A DNA stretch of 64,000 nt. It comes from CAVQZC01 sp963718315. Its GTDB lineage: Bacteria > Actinomycetota > Thermoleophilia > Gaiellales > JAICJC01. Shown piece after piece: positions 36,643 to 47,771 of this stretch. The stretch lies in contig CAVQZC010000006.1 of assembly GCA_963718315.1 (NCBI GenBank), positions 124,001-188,000 of the forward strand, given 5' to 3'. A program made the translations under genes and the position numbers. Numbering within the stretch: position 1 is the stretch's first letter; the number at the start of each line of letters is the position of its first letter. The notes under the pieces are model-generated. The model worked only from the letters and a program-made list of their open reading frames with translations, was not told the DNA's origin and made no database searches.

Positions 36643-37506
36643 CCGGTCCGTCTGAGGCCGGCGGGCGGCGAGCATGATGCAGCGTGCGGGCAGGCGAACG
36701 GCGCCGTCCTCCCGCAGCGCGTCCATCTCGGCGACGACCTCGGCGCGCACCTCGGCGACGCCTCTGTCCGGCAGTCGGGCGAGACCCTTCTGTGCCGTGG
36801 GGCTGATCGCCGTCTGCACGCGCCAGAACTCCTCGCCGGAGCCGTAGATCCACGCTGTCTCGACCGTGTCCAGCTCGAGGTCGGCGAAGCCGCTGCCAGC
36901 CACCAGCGACTCCAGGCGCTGCGGGTCGTCGAGCGCGAACATGCTGGGCTCGGAGGGATCGGCCGGCTCGATCAGGCCGCGATCGAGCAGGCGGTCGGTG
37001 ATCACACCTGCCCACCTGTTCTGCTCCGGGGTGCTCCACACCGACAACGCCAGCCTGCCTCCTGGGCGAAGCACCCTGCGGGTCTCGCGGAGCGCCCGGC
37101 CGGGGTCGCTCATCAGCATGTAGCCCCAGCGGCAAACGGCTGCGTCGACGCCGCCGTCCGGCAGGTCGAGCGACGCCGCGTCCATCGCCTGGCACTCGAT
37201 GTTGTCCACACCGTCGCCCTCGATCCTGCGGCGGGCGGCCTCGACCATCCCCGGGGAGCGGTCGGTGAGGATCACGCGCCCGCCGGGGAGCAGCGCGGGC
37301 GCCGCCATCAGAGCGGTGTCGCCGAGGCCGCCGGCGAGCTCGAGGAGCACCATTCCCGGCGCGGGCGCAATCCGCTGCAGCATCCACCTCGAGACCGGGA
37401 GGCCGGCCCGCCGGATGTAGCTGCTCTCGCGCTCCCACGCGGCCGACGCGGTCTGCCATCCCTCGTAGCTGCGCTGATCGTAGGTACTACTCTGGCCCTC
37501 GTGCAC
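36640..37506 (-). CDS. class I SAM-dependent methyltransferase
   Basis: 288 residues. LLELAGGLGDTALMAAPAL is motif I (GxGxG-like, here AGGLG), ILTDRSPGMVEAARRR motif II, MDAASLDLPDGGVDAAVCRWGYMLMSDPGRALRE motif III, and RVLRPGGRLALSVW motif post-III: the UbiE/type 11 pattern. Acceptor unknown. Its GTG (37504-37506) and the GTG of the divergent hydrolase are the two halves of the palindrome GTGCAC. Confidence 0.82.
   Translation of the reverse strand: MHEGQSSTYDQRSYEGWQTASAAWERESSYIRRAGLPVSRWMLQRIAPAPGMVLLELAGGLGDTALMAAPALLPGGRVILTDRSPGMVEAARRRIEGDGVDNIECQAMDAASLDLPDGGVDAAVCRWGYMLMSDPGRALRETRRVLRPGGRLALSVWSTPEQNRWAGVITDRLLDRGLIEPADPSEPSMFALDDPQRLESLVAGSGFADLELDTVETAWIYGSGEEFWRVQTAISPTAQKGLARLPDRGVAEVRAEVVAEMDALREDGAVRLPARCIMLAARRPQTDR
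37488..37493 (+). promoter_or_regulatory. -10 box (TACTCT) of leaderless hydrolase gene
   Basis: TACTCT ends 7 nt before the GTG at 37501 and lies inside the methyltransferase 5' coding region on the other strand. Confidence 0.5.
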
Positions 37507-38316
37507 GAGCGTACGGTGGTCGTAGAGGGGCTTCGTGTCAAGTTGGCGAGCACGGGCTCCGGGCCTCCGCTGGTGCTGCTGCACGGGCTGATGGGGTCGC
37601 AGGCCTACTGGCGGCCCCTCGCCCGCCGGCTGGCCGCCGGCCACACGGTGGTGCTGGTCGACTTGCCCGGGCACGGTGGGTCCGACCCGCTGCGCCCGTT
37701 CGACCTGGCGCTCTGCGCCCACCTGATTGCCGAGGCCTGTGAGGCGGTGGGCGTCACCCGCCCGATCGTGGCCGGCCACTCGCTCGGCTCCGCGGTCGCC
37801 GTCCACTGGGCGGCGCAGCGCCCGGTCGCCGCGCTGATGCCGGTCTCGCCGATCGGCGGTGCGCCACTGGAGGTGCAGGTTCCTCGCTGGGAGATCCCGG
37901 TCGGCCGCGCACTGCTCGCGTGCCTGCCGCTGTGGGAGTGGGTCGCCTCGCGCCCGGGAATCGTGCGGTCGCTCGTGTTCGAGTCGTTCGTGGCCATGTC
38001 GCGGCTGGACGACCTCGACCCCTACATGGCGAGGCAGATGCTGCGCGGCGCAGTGGGCGCCGCCGGCGTCGTCGAAGAGGTGATCGCGCCGCTCGACGGG
38101 CTCGACCTGCGGTCGCTCGCGCGGCGGGTGGCTGCACCGGCTCTGGTGTGCTGGGGCGAGAAGGACCGGCTCGGCGCCTCGAACGGGCCTCCCCTGGCTG
38201 AGGCGCTGGGCGCGCGGACGGTCGCGATTCCCGACGTCGGGCACATGCCGATGCTGGAGGCGCAGTACGCGCTCACGGCAGCCTTCCGGCATTATTTCCA
38301 GGCTATCCTTGCCCGC
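37501..38316 (+). CDS. alpha/beta hydrolase
   Basis: About 272 residues: LVLLHGLMGSQAYWRPLARRL (oxyanion HG motif), VAGHSLGSAVAVHWA (nucleophile Ser), CWGEKDRLG and VGHMPMLEAQ (acid and His). A general esterase or C-C hydrolase fold. In the given sequence the frame has no stop and continues into the zinc-ribbon protein; the end is placed before the internal GTG at 38317. Confidence 0.8.
38304..38309 (+). promoter_or_regulatory. -10 box (TATCCT) of leaderless zinc-ribbon gene
   Basis: TATCCT ends 7 nt before the GTG at 38317, within the end of the hydrolase frame. Confidence 0.5.
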
Positions 38317-38859
38317 GTGAGGCGCTCCGACCCCTGGCACTGTGAGGCGTGCGGCGGGCGGGCGGACCTGGCCGGCCGGTCGCTCGAGGTCGGGCTGGTC
38401 CGGCTCGAGGCTCACGGCGAGTCCGGCTTCGAACTCGGGAGCCACGGGCTGGAAGCGGAGCTCCGCCCGCTGCTTGCGCCGTGTGACTGCGGCGGCAAGC
38501 TGGCACCCGGGCCGGGCACCACCGATCCGGTCGCCGCGACGTTCGACCTCGGCGCCTGGCGGCCGGTTGCCGCCGCCGGCTGGGACCGGCTGGAGGCAAC
38601 CAGGGACGACCGCCTCGTGCGCCTGCGTGAGGTCTGGCGCCCGCGCGCCCTGGTTCTGCTCGGCCGCCAGGACGAGCTCGACCGAGAGCAGGTGCTCGGG
38701 CTCCGGCTCGAGGACAAGCTGGCGGCGCTGGCTGCCGAGGTCGAGCGGGCGACGAAGGCCGGTGACGAGGATGCCGCCGAGACGGCGCACGCTCGCTACA
38801 TCGAGCTGGGGACAACCTACGCGCGGCGGTTCGTGGCCCATGAACGAACCGACGTCTGA
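38317..38859 (+). CDS. zinc-ribbon-like hypothetical protein, 180 aa
   Basis: Begins VRRSDPWHCEACGGRADLAG and later has LLAPCDCGGKL: two Cys pairs (CxxC and CxC) that could bind zinc. The C-terminal half is a charged helical region (RLEDKLAALAAEVERATKAGDEDAAETAHARYIELG). Not recognised. It overlaps the tilS start by 20 nt, so it is probably co-translated with tilS. Confidence 0.6.
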   Translation: MRRSDPWHCEACGGRADLAGRSLEVGLVRLEAHGESGFELGSHGLEAELRPLLAPCDCGGKLAPGPGTTDPVAATFDLGAWRPVAAAGWDRLEATRDDRLVRLREVWRPRALVLLGRQDELDREQVLGLRLEDKLAALAAEVERATKAGDEDAAETAHARYIELGTTYARRFVAHERTDV

Positions 38860-39819
38860 CCAGGCCGCCGGGGCCGCGCAGCCTGCGGTCGACGGGGTCG
38901 CCGCGCAGGTCGAGGAGTTCATCGCCGCCCACCGCGTGCTCGAGCCGGGCGAGGAGGTGGTGGCGCTGGTGTCGGGCGGCGCCGACTCGCTCTGCCTGTG
39001 GGGCGTGCTGCAAGGAGCTCGGCTACCCGGTCGAGGCGCTGCACGTCGAGCACGGGCTGCGGGGGCACGAGGGGCTGGCCGACGCCGCGCACTGCGCAGG
39101 GCTGGGCGCGATCGTCGTCCCGGTCGACCTCGAGGACGGGCCGAACCTCGAGGCACGCGCCCGCGCCGCCCGCTACGCCGCCGCCCGCGAGCACGCGGCC
39201 GGCCGCACGATCGCGACCGGGCACACGCTGTCCGACCAGGCCGAGACCGTGGTCTACCGGCTGGTCTCCTCGTCGGGGGTGCGCGCCGTCCGTGCCATGC
39301 GCCCTCGCGCGGGCGAGGTCGCCCGGCCGCTGCTGGGCCTGACCTCGTCCGAGACCCGGTCGTGGTGTGCCGGCCGCGGGGTGGTTCCGCGCCGCGACTC
39401 CACCAACGACGACCGGGCGCGGCGCCGCAACCTGATCCGCCACGAGGTGATGCCCGCGCTGAGGCGCGTCCACCCCGGCGCGGAGGTCAACCTGGCCCGC
39501 AGCGCCGAGCTGCTCGGCGAGCTTGACGAGCTGCTGGCCGAGCTGGCCGGCGACCACGTCGCCGAGCGGTTCGACCTCGACTCGCTGGACGGAGCTGCCC
39601 CGGGCGCTGCGCGTGCTGGTGCTGCGCGAGGCCGCCGAGCGTGCTGCCGGGCGGCCGCTGCGCATGCCGCGGCAGCTGACGGACAAGCTGGTCGCACTGA
39701 CCGAGCGCCGCGGCGGCGTCGAGCGGCTCTCGCTCGGAGCCGACCTCGAGGCGGTGCGCGATCGCAGCTCTCTCAGCTTTGAGCAGCCGGCGCGGTATCC
39801 TGCCCGCGATGAGCGCTGA
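38840..39819 (+). CDS. tilS: tRNA(Ile)-lysidine synthase, two frame breaks
   Basis: Converts the CAU anticodon wobble C of tRNA-Ile to lysidine so it reads AUA; normally essential. EVVALVSGGADSLCLWGVL holds the SGGxDS PP-loop. After an extra C near 39011 the frame continues ELGYPVEALHVEHGLRGHE, TGHTLSDQAETVVYRLV and RDSTNDDRARRRNLIRHEVMPAL; after an extra G near 39592 it ends MPRQLTDKLVAL and so on. Overlaps hpt by 11 nt. Confidence 0.88.
39796..39801 (+). promoter_or_regulatory. -10 box (TATCCT) of leaderless hpt
   Basis: TATCCT ends 7 nt before the ATG at 39809, inside tilS, giving hpt its own start of transcription. Confidence 0.5.
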
Positions 39820-40385
39820 GCTGGCCGACGGGGTCTCGGATCCGCTGATCGACGAGGTGCTGGTCGGCGCCGAGGCGCTGGCCGCCCGGATCGACCGAGC
39901 TCGGCGAGCAGCTCTCCGCTGACTACGCCGGCCGCGACCTACTGCTGGTGGGAGTGCTCAAGGGCGCGGTGTTCTTCATGGCCGACCTCGTCCGCCGCAT
40001 CACCGTGCCGTGTGAGATCGACTTCATGGCGGTCTCCAGCTACGGCAGCTCGACCGACTCCTCCGGCGTCGTCCGCATCCTCAAGGACCTGGACGCGAAC
40101 ATCGAGGGCCGGCACGTGGTGATCGTCGAGGACATCGTCGATTCCGGGCTGACCCTGTCCTACCTCGTCCGCAACCTGCAGGCCCGAGGGCCGGCCTCGC
40201 TCGAGGTGTGTGCCCTGCTGACCAAGCCGGAGCGGCGGGAGGCGAACATCGAGTGCCGCTACGTGGGCTTCGAGATCCCCAACCGGTTCGCCATCGGGTA
40301 CGGGCTCGACTACGGCGAGCGCTATCGCAGCCTCCCGTTCGTCGCCGCGCTGAACGAGGCGCTGCTGCCCGACGGGCTTGCCTGA
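39809..40385 (+). CDS. hpt: hypoxanthine phosphoribosyltransferase, frame broken once
   Basis: Salvages hypoxanthine/guanine with PRPP. LLLVGVLKGAVFFMADLVRRI, DFMAVSSYGSSTDSSGVVRI and VVIVEDIVDSGLTLSYL (the PRPP-binding loop) are canonical. The first ~29 residues (MSAELADGVSDPLIDEVLVG..) are joined by removing one C near 39896 (IDELGEQLSADY). The tilS-hpt-ftsH order is common in Gram-positive bacteria. Confidence 0.92.
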
Positions 40386-40477
40386 CGACGTCTGCTTCAG
40401 GCCGGTCCCCGACGGGCCGATAGGGGGAATGATCCGGACGCCGAAAATGCGCGTACTCTTGGTGTATTGGCTGGTAA

Positions 40478-40505
40478 TTGGGCCGTAATTTGTGCGTGGT
40501 ATCGT
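40478..40505 (+). promoter_or_regulatory. possible promoter of ftsH
   Basis: In the 205-nt, locally A/T-richer gap before ftsH, TTGGGC (40478) and TATCGT (40500) are 16 nt apart. It would leave an ~80-nt leader with no strong ribosome site seen. Weak match. Confidence 0.35.
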
Positions 40506-40590
40506 TCGACGGAGACTGATCCAGAACCGCGGACAGGGGCTGTGAGACGCCTCGCAGAGCCGCTAGGCAGGTAGGGCAGGTCATAGCCTC

Positions 40591-42550
<1,960 letters not shown>

Positions 42551-42646
42551 TCCTCTCGGGATTCCCGCGGCGTGATGCCGCCGTGATCCGATAGCGGCGC
42601 AATCGTGATGGCAGAAGGGCCAATCGTGACACGCCGGTGATGGCCG

Positions 42647-42674
42647 GCGATCGATGCTTCAAGCATGCGATCGC
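42647..42674 (+). promoter_or_regulatory. 28-nt palindrome over the permease start codon
   Basis: GCGATCGATGCTT is followed, after one base, by AAGCATGCGATCGC, its near-perfect complement with one bulged G. The ATG at 42665 lies in the second arm. It may act as a DNA operator or as an RNA hairpin hiding the start. Two direct repeats CAATCGTGA lie just upstream. Confidence 0.45.
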
Positions 42675-44536
42675 TGCTCGAACCCGTCACCACCCGCAAG
42701 GCCGCCTCCCCGGTGGTCCGCCGCGGCCGCAGGACGCCGGTATCGATCGATGGCGCGGCCGCGCTGGGTCTGTCGGGGTACCCGTGGATCGGCGCCATGG
42801 TGTTCGTCTCGCTGGGCGTCGCCGCCCGGTACGGACTCGGCCTGGCGCCTCTGGCGGTGTTGATCGCGGGTCTGTTGTTCGCCGCCGCGGCCGCTAGCCA
42901 CGCCGAAGGGGTCTCGATGTACCCGGGAGGCGGCGGTGCTTCCAGCATCGTCCGCGCGGCGTTCCCCGGCCCGGCCGCCTTCGCCGCCGGGTGGGTGACC
43001 TGCCTGGCGCTCGCGTCCGCGGCCGCGCTCAGCGCACTGTTTGCCGCGACCTATCTGGGTGGGTTCTGGCCGGAGCTCGCCCGCACGCCCTGGGACATCG
43101 TGGCCGCCCTCGGCATCCTGGCAGCGGTGACCGCCGCCGGCTGCTCGGGCGTCGGCTCCCCACTCAACCTGCGCGTCTTCGCCGGCGGCGTCGAGATCGC
43201 CCTCCAGGCGCTCCTGGTGCTGCTGGGCGCATCCATGATCTTCAGGCCGGAGGTGTTGTCGCGCGACGTCCGGCTGGTCAACGCTCCCTCGGCCGGCCAT
43301 CTGCTCCTGGCGACCTGCCTGGCGGCCACGGCATTCGCCGGGCTGGAGACGGTGACCGACCTCGCCACCGCCGCGCGCAACCCCGACCGCGATCTGCGGC
43401 GAGCCCTCCCGGCGACGGTAGGGGCGGCCGTGGCGCTGGCGGTGGCCCTCGCCATCGTCGCGGCGATGGCAATGCCGTCCGGGGTGCCGCTCACCGCGCC
43501 GGCTCTGGGCATCGCCGCCAACCTGCCACTGCACGTGCTGCAGACCGGTGTTCGTACCCTGCTCGGGCTGATGGTCTGCGGGGTGCTGGTCGTGGCCGCG
43601 TACGGCTCCATCCGCCAGGCGGGCAGGGTGGCGGCTTCGCTGGCCGCCCACCGCGAGCTCCCCGAGCTGCTGGGCCGCCGGCACCCGCGCAGGCTGACGC
43701 CGGTCGCGGCCGTCAGCGGCGCCGGTCTGGTCGCGGCCACGCTGGTGCTTGCCAGCCGCGGCGCCAACCATGGAATCATCATCGTGGCCGGGCTGTTCGC
43801 CTTCTCGATGCTGGCGGTGTTCGCCTCCGTCCACGCCTCGGTCGTCGCCCTCCGGCATCGCGAGCCGGGACGCCACCGGCCGTTTCGCGCGAACACGGAC
43901 GTGGCCATCGCGGGCGCCGTCTGCTCGGTCGTTCTGTGGGCCGCGCTCGGCTTCCTCGAGCCGCTGGTGGCCGTTATCGCGCTGGCATGGCTGCTGGCGG
44001 GCCTCGGCGTCCGGTCGGCGTCGCGCGCAACCCGCGCCGCGGTCGAGATCGCAGACCGCAGCGGCGCTGACGGCGCCGCTCCTGCGCTCGAGCTCGAGTA
44101 CCACACGATGCTGATCCCGGTGACGACCGACTGCGACGGCATGCCGCGCGACACGGTCGAGACGGCCGCGACCCTGGCGTCGGCCCGCGGGGCGTCTGTC
44201 GTGGTGCTGATCCTGACCGAGGTGCCGCTGGGCGAGCCGTTCGACGTCGAGATCGACGACCTCCGCGAGCGGGTCGAGCGGATCGCGGCCCAGGCCCGGT
44301 CGATCGCCGACAGCTACGGCATCCGCATCCTCGTCACCCATCTACGGACCCGCGACGCGGCCGAGTCGATCCTCGCCGAGGCCACCCGTCGCAACTCGGA
44401 GGTGATCCTGTTGCACCAGAGCTGCTTGCACAACGCCCCGGCCCGGCTGGCCACCCGTGACCAGCTTGTCCGGCGGATCGTCGCCGACGCCCGGCGACGG
44501 GTGATGATCGTCCAGCCGAGGGCGGTGGGGGCATGA
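42665..44536 (+). CDS. APC-family amino-acid permease with C-terminal USP-like domain
   Basis: 623 residues. Residues ~30-470 form about 12 membrane helices (LGLSGYPWIGAMVFVSLG.., FAGLETVTDLATAARNPDRDLRRALP is the typical APC loop with E-x-x-x-D/NP). The last ~140 residues (HTMLIPVTTDCDGMPRDTVETAATLASARGASVVVLIL) look like a universal-stress-protein domain, an architecture seen in regulated APC transporters. The following gene is a free USP-like protein. The start lies within a palindrome. Confidence 0.82.
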   Translation: MRSLLEPVTTRKAASPVVRRGRRTPVSIDGAAALGLSGYPWIGAMVFVSLGVAARYGLGLAPLAVLIAGLLFAAAAASHAEGVSMYPGGGGASSIVRAAFPGPAAFAAGWVTCLALASAAALSALFAATYLGGFWPELARTPWDIVAALGILAAVTAAGCSGVGSPLNLRVFAGGVEIALQALLVLLGASMIFRPEVLSRDVRLVNAPSAGHLLLATCLAATAFAGLETVTDLATAARNPDRDLRRALPATVGAAVALAVALAIVAAMAMPSGVPLTAPALGIAANLPLHVLQTGVRTLLGLMVCGVLVVAAYGSIRQAGRVAASLAAHRELPELLGRRHPRRLTPVAAVSGAGLVAATLVLASRGANHGIIIVAGLFAFSMLAVFASVHASVVALRHREPGRHRPFRANTDVAIAGAVCSVVLWAALGFLEPLVAVIALAWLLAGLGVRSASRATRAAVEIADRSGADGAAPALELEYHTMLIPVTTDCDGMPRDTVETAATLASARGASVVVLILTEVPLGEPFDVEIDDLRERVERIAAQARSIADSYGIRILVTHLRTRDAAESILAEATRRNSEVILLHQSCLHNAPARLATRDQLVRRIVADARRRVMIVQPRAVGA

Positions 44537-44982
44537 GCGGCCGCCGCGTCCTCATCGTCGCCGTCGATCCCCGCATGCGGCCGGAGCTTCTGGAGGAGGC
44601 CGTCCGCGACGTCGTCCGCACGGACGACGGCACGCTGGGCAGCCTCAAGGTGCTGATCCCCGTGGTGCTGCCCCCGACGCTGCCCATCTCCGCCTGCCCG
44701 CCGCGGATCGCGGCGCGGCTCGAGCGCCTCCATGCCGCAGCCTCGGAGGCGATGGAGCAAGTCGACGTCACCGGTCGGGTCGAGATCGAAGCGTGCCGTG
44801 GCATCCCAGCCCTGTTGCGCCTCATTCCCCGCCCGGACACGCTGGTGCTGGTCGGTCGCGCGGGGTGGTCGGTTCGCCGGGCTGCGCGAGGCGTGGCCGA
44901 CGACATCGTGATGTTCCCGGAGGCAGCCGGCCGGGACGCCCAGCGACACCACCGCGTCCCCCGGCTTCGCCCGGCGGAGTAG
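44533..44982 (+). CDS. USP-like small protein, 149 aa
   Basis: RVLIVAVDPRMRPELLEEAVRDVV..LKVLIPVVLPPT looks like a universal-stress-type alpha/beta unit, but the usual G-x2-G-x9-G(S/T) ATP site is not clear. Its start overlaps the permease stop (ATGA). Probably a regulatory subunit for the permease or for Kup downstream (inference). Confidence 0.55.
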   Translation: MSGRRVLIVAVDPRMRPELLEEAVRDVVRTDDGTLGSLKVLIPVVLPPTLPISACPPRIAARLERLHAAASEAMEQVDVTGRVEIEACRGIPALLRLIPRPDTLVLVGRAGWSVRRAARGVADDIVMFPEAAGRDAQRHHRVPRLRPAE

Positions 44983-44994
44983 ATCGCAGGAGCC

Positions 44995-46963
44995 ATGGCA
45001 GGAACGGTCGTCGATACAGGTACCAGGCCGGGACCGGCAACAGTCCCGCCCGTACCGGTCCCCGCTGCAGAGCACACGGACGAGCACAGCGGCCGGCCAT
45101 GCGGCGACCCGCTGGGGTGCGGCCGCGTTGTCTCTGGGCGCGCTCGGCGTCGTCTACGGCGACATCGGCACCAGCCCGCTGTACACGGTGCAGCTGATCT
45201 TCGGCGGCACCAGCACGCTGTCTCCCAACGCCAACCACGTCTACGGCGCGATCTCACTGATCTTCTGGTCGCTGATGACGGTCGTCACCCTGAAGTACGT
45301 GCTGCTGATCCTGCGCGCCGACAACCACGGCGAGGGCGGCATCATGGCGCTGGTCGCCATCATCGAGCGGCTGGTGACCACCCGCCGGAAGGCGACGCTG
45401 GTCTTGGTCGGGATCCTGGGAGCGTCGCTGTTCTACGGCGACGGCATGCTGACACCCGCCATCTCGGTCGTCTCGGCGGTGTCGGGCCTCAACGTGGCAT
45501 CGCCGGCCCTGGCCGCGCAGGTGGTTCCGCTGTCGCTGGCGGTGCTGATCGGGCTGTTCGCCCTGCAGCGGTTCGGGACGACGACGGTCGGCGTGCTGTT
45601 CGGGCCGGTGATGGCGGTCTGGTTCCTGACCATCGGCGCCCTCGGGCTGATCGAGGTGGCCTCGTACCCGTCGATCATCAAGGCCCTCTCGCCGTCGTAC
45701 GGCGCGGCGTTCCTGGCCGGCGATCCACGGGCCGGCTTCATCGCCCTGGGCTCGGTCTTCCTGGCGGTCACCGGCGCCGAGGCCATCTATGCCGACATGG
45801 GGCACTTCGGGCGACAGGCGATCACCCGCGCCTGGCTGGTGCTGTGCCTGCCCACGCTGGTCCTGAACTACCTGGGGCAGGGCGCGCTTGTCCTGCATCG
45901 CCCCTCGACCGTCAGCAACCCCTTCTACTACCTGGTGCCGGCCTGGTTCCAGCTGCCGATGGTGCTGCTGGCGACGATCGCGACGGTGATCGCGTCGCAG
46001 GCGGTGATCTCGGGGGCGTTCTCGGTCACCCAGCAGATCGTGCAGCTCGGGTTCCTGCCGCGGGTGTCGATCAAGCACACCTCGCAGAAGATCATGGGCC
46101 AGATCTACATCCCCGTCGTCAACTGGGCGCTGATGGCGGCGGTCGTGTTGCTGGTGCTCTTCTTCCGCTCGCCGGATGGGCTGGCCAACGCGTACGGGAT
46201 CGCTCTCAGCGCGATCTTTGCGACCAACACGCTGCTCGCCTTCGTCGTATTCCGCAAGCTGTGGCACAAGCCGCTGTGGATGGTGATCCCGGGCGCCCTG
46301 TTCTTCATCACGATCGAGCTGACGTTCTTCGCAGCCAACCTGCCGAAGGTGATGAGCGGCGGCTGGATCCCGCTGGTGGTCGGTGCGGTCTTCTTCGCCA
46401 TCTTCACCACCTGGCGCAGCGGAACGAAGATCCTCAACGCGACGTTGCGTGATGGCCGGATCAGCGTCCGCCGCTACCTGAACCAGCTGATCGACCGCCG
46501 GCCGCCCCGCGTCAGGGGCACCGCTGTCTACCTGACCCAGTCGCTGGACGTCACTCCGGGGACGCTGATCGACAACGCCGAGCGCAACAACGTGCTCCAC
46601 GAGCGGGTCGTCCTGCTCACCTTCGAGACGGTCGGCGTCCCGCACGTCGACAACTCCCGCCGCGTCGAGATCGAGCCGATGCGGCTCGGGTTCGTCGGCG
46701 TCAAGGCGCGCTACGGGTACCAGGACGAGCCGGACGCGGTCGAGGCGCTGCGGCTGGCCCAGGCCAGGGGCCTGGACGCCGACGTCGACCACGCCCTCTA
46801 CTACCTCGGCCACGTCTCGCTCCTGCCCACCGGGCACACGCGGTTCTCGGCCTGGCGGAAGCGGCTCTACATCCTGCTCGCGCGGAACGCGACGCCGCCG
46901 GCCCGCTCGTACGGCATCCCACCGGAGCGGGTGATCGAGATCGGCTCCTACGTCCAGCTCTAG
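44995..46963 (+). CDS. kup: Kup/Trk-family low-affinity potassium transporter, frame broken once
   Basis: K+/H+ symporter. SLGALGVVYGDIGTSPLYT is the family signature, then LVGILGASLFYGDGMLTPAISVVSAV, FLAVTGAEAIYADMGHFG and MVLLATIATVIASQAVISGAFSV; about 12 helices and a ~120-residue cytoplasmic C-terminus. The start ATG at 44995 (AGGAG site) is in another frame; removing one C near 45094 joins it to the rest. The TAG stop runs into a GATCGTTGATTCCAA repeat end. Confidence 0.93.
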
Positions 46964-46977
46964 ATCGTTGATTCCAA
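46963..46977. repeat. isolated terminal repeat of the 29.2/59.7 kb element
   Basis: GATCGTTGATTCCAA, identical in type to the ends of the two larger elements, begins with the G of the kup stop codon. No matching right end is clear, so it may be a decayed copy. The following ~85 nt hold GGCGCGCC twice but nothing else I can name. Confidence 0.5.
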
Positions 46978-47062
46978 CGGGGTATCGGCGTGGCGCCACC
47001 GGCCGGCGCGCCCCGGATGGATCCCTCCGCTCGGGCTCCGTGGACGCCGGCGCGCCGTCCTC

Positions 47063-47608
47063 CTATGAGGTGTGCGCCGGCGGGGGCGGCGCGGCGGATG
47101 CCGGCACCAGGTATCCGTACAGCCAGATGTCGGTGGTCGCGATCCCGTTGTCCTCCAGTCCCACTTCCGCTCCTGTCGGGAAGACGAGCTGTGATCCGAA
47201 GTCGACCTGTGTGCTCTGATCGAGGCCCTGGGAGGCGGAGAAGTAGGTGAAGTTCTGCGTGTAGGAATGGTTCGGGGTATCCACGGAGATGCCGATGCTC
47301 CCCTTCCCGGTACTGCTGCCAAACAGCGCGCTCAGCGTCCCCGTCTTGACCACCAGCGCCTTCCCGCCGGGCACCACGTATACGTTCTCTGCCTCGTTGA
47401 TGCCGGGGTTGCCGTAGACGACCACGGCGTTCTTAGGATCCGACTCGGCTGCCAGCAGCTGGTTAGCCGCCGTCACCGTCACCGTCCGCGTCCCGGCCAC
47501 GTTTGAGATCGCCGTCAACGGCGAGTTCGCCGCCATCACAGCTCCCGTCGGCGCTGCTACTGCCGCCGCAACGGCGCCGACGCCGATCCACTTCAGCCTG
47601 GTGCTCAT
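47063..47608 (-). CDS. secreted hypothetical protein, 181 aa
   Basis: A clear signal peptide (LKWIGVGAVAAAVAAPTGAVMA) followed by a beta-rich, Ser/Thr/Gly-rich protein (TVTVTAANQLLAAESD.., SIGISVDTPNHSYTQNFTYFSASQGLDQ) and a Pro/Ala tail. No Cys. AGGGGAG stands before the ATG. Likely an extracellular or wall protein; function unknown. Confidence 0.7.
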   Translation of the reverse strand: MSTRLKWIGVGAVAAAVAAPTGAVMAANSPLTAISNVAGTRTVTVTAANQLLAAESDPKNAVVVYGNPGINEAENVYVVPGGKALVVKTGTLSALFGSSTGKGSIGISVDTPNHSYTQNFTYFSASQGLDQSTQVDFGSQLVFPTGAEVGLEDNGIATTDIWLYGYLVPASAAPPPPAHTS

Positions 47609-47771
47609 GACACTCCCCTCTTGGCGCCGCATCCGGGGCGCCGGTCGCTGCCACAACCGTACAACCGCCGCCCGGAACACCCGGGTGAAGGAACAGCGGC
47701 ATCAGGGAGGCTCACCGGTTATCACCCGTTCGCGGGTGGGGTGATGTACACCTGGCGCCGATCTACCCGGT

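Noticed and set aside
36640..39156. An 838-aa minus-strand frame
   Set aside because: Only its last ~288 residues are a methyltransferase; the rest is antisense to the hydrolase and zinc-ribbon genes.
46978..47062. Full third copy of the 29.2/59.7 kb element after kup
   Set aside because: Only the left-end sequence GATCGTTGATTCCAA is recognisable; the interior and right end do not match.
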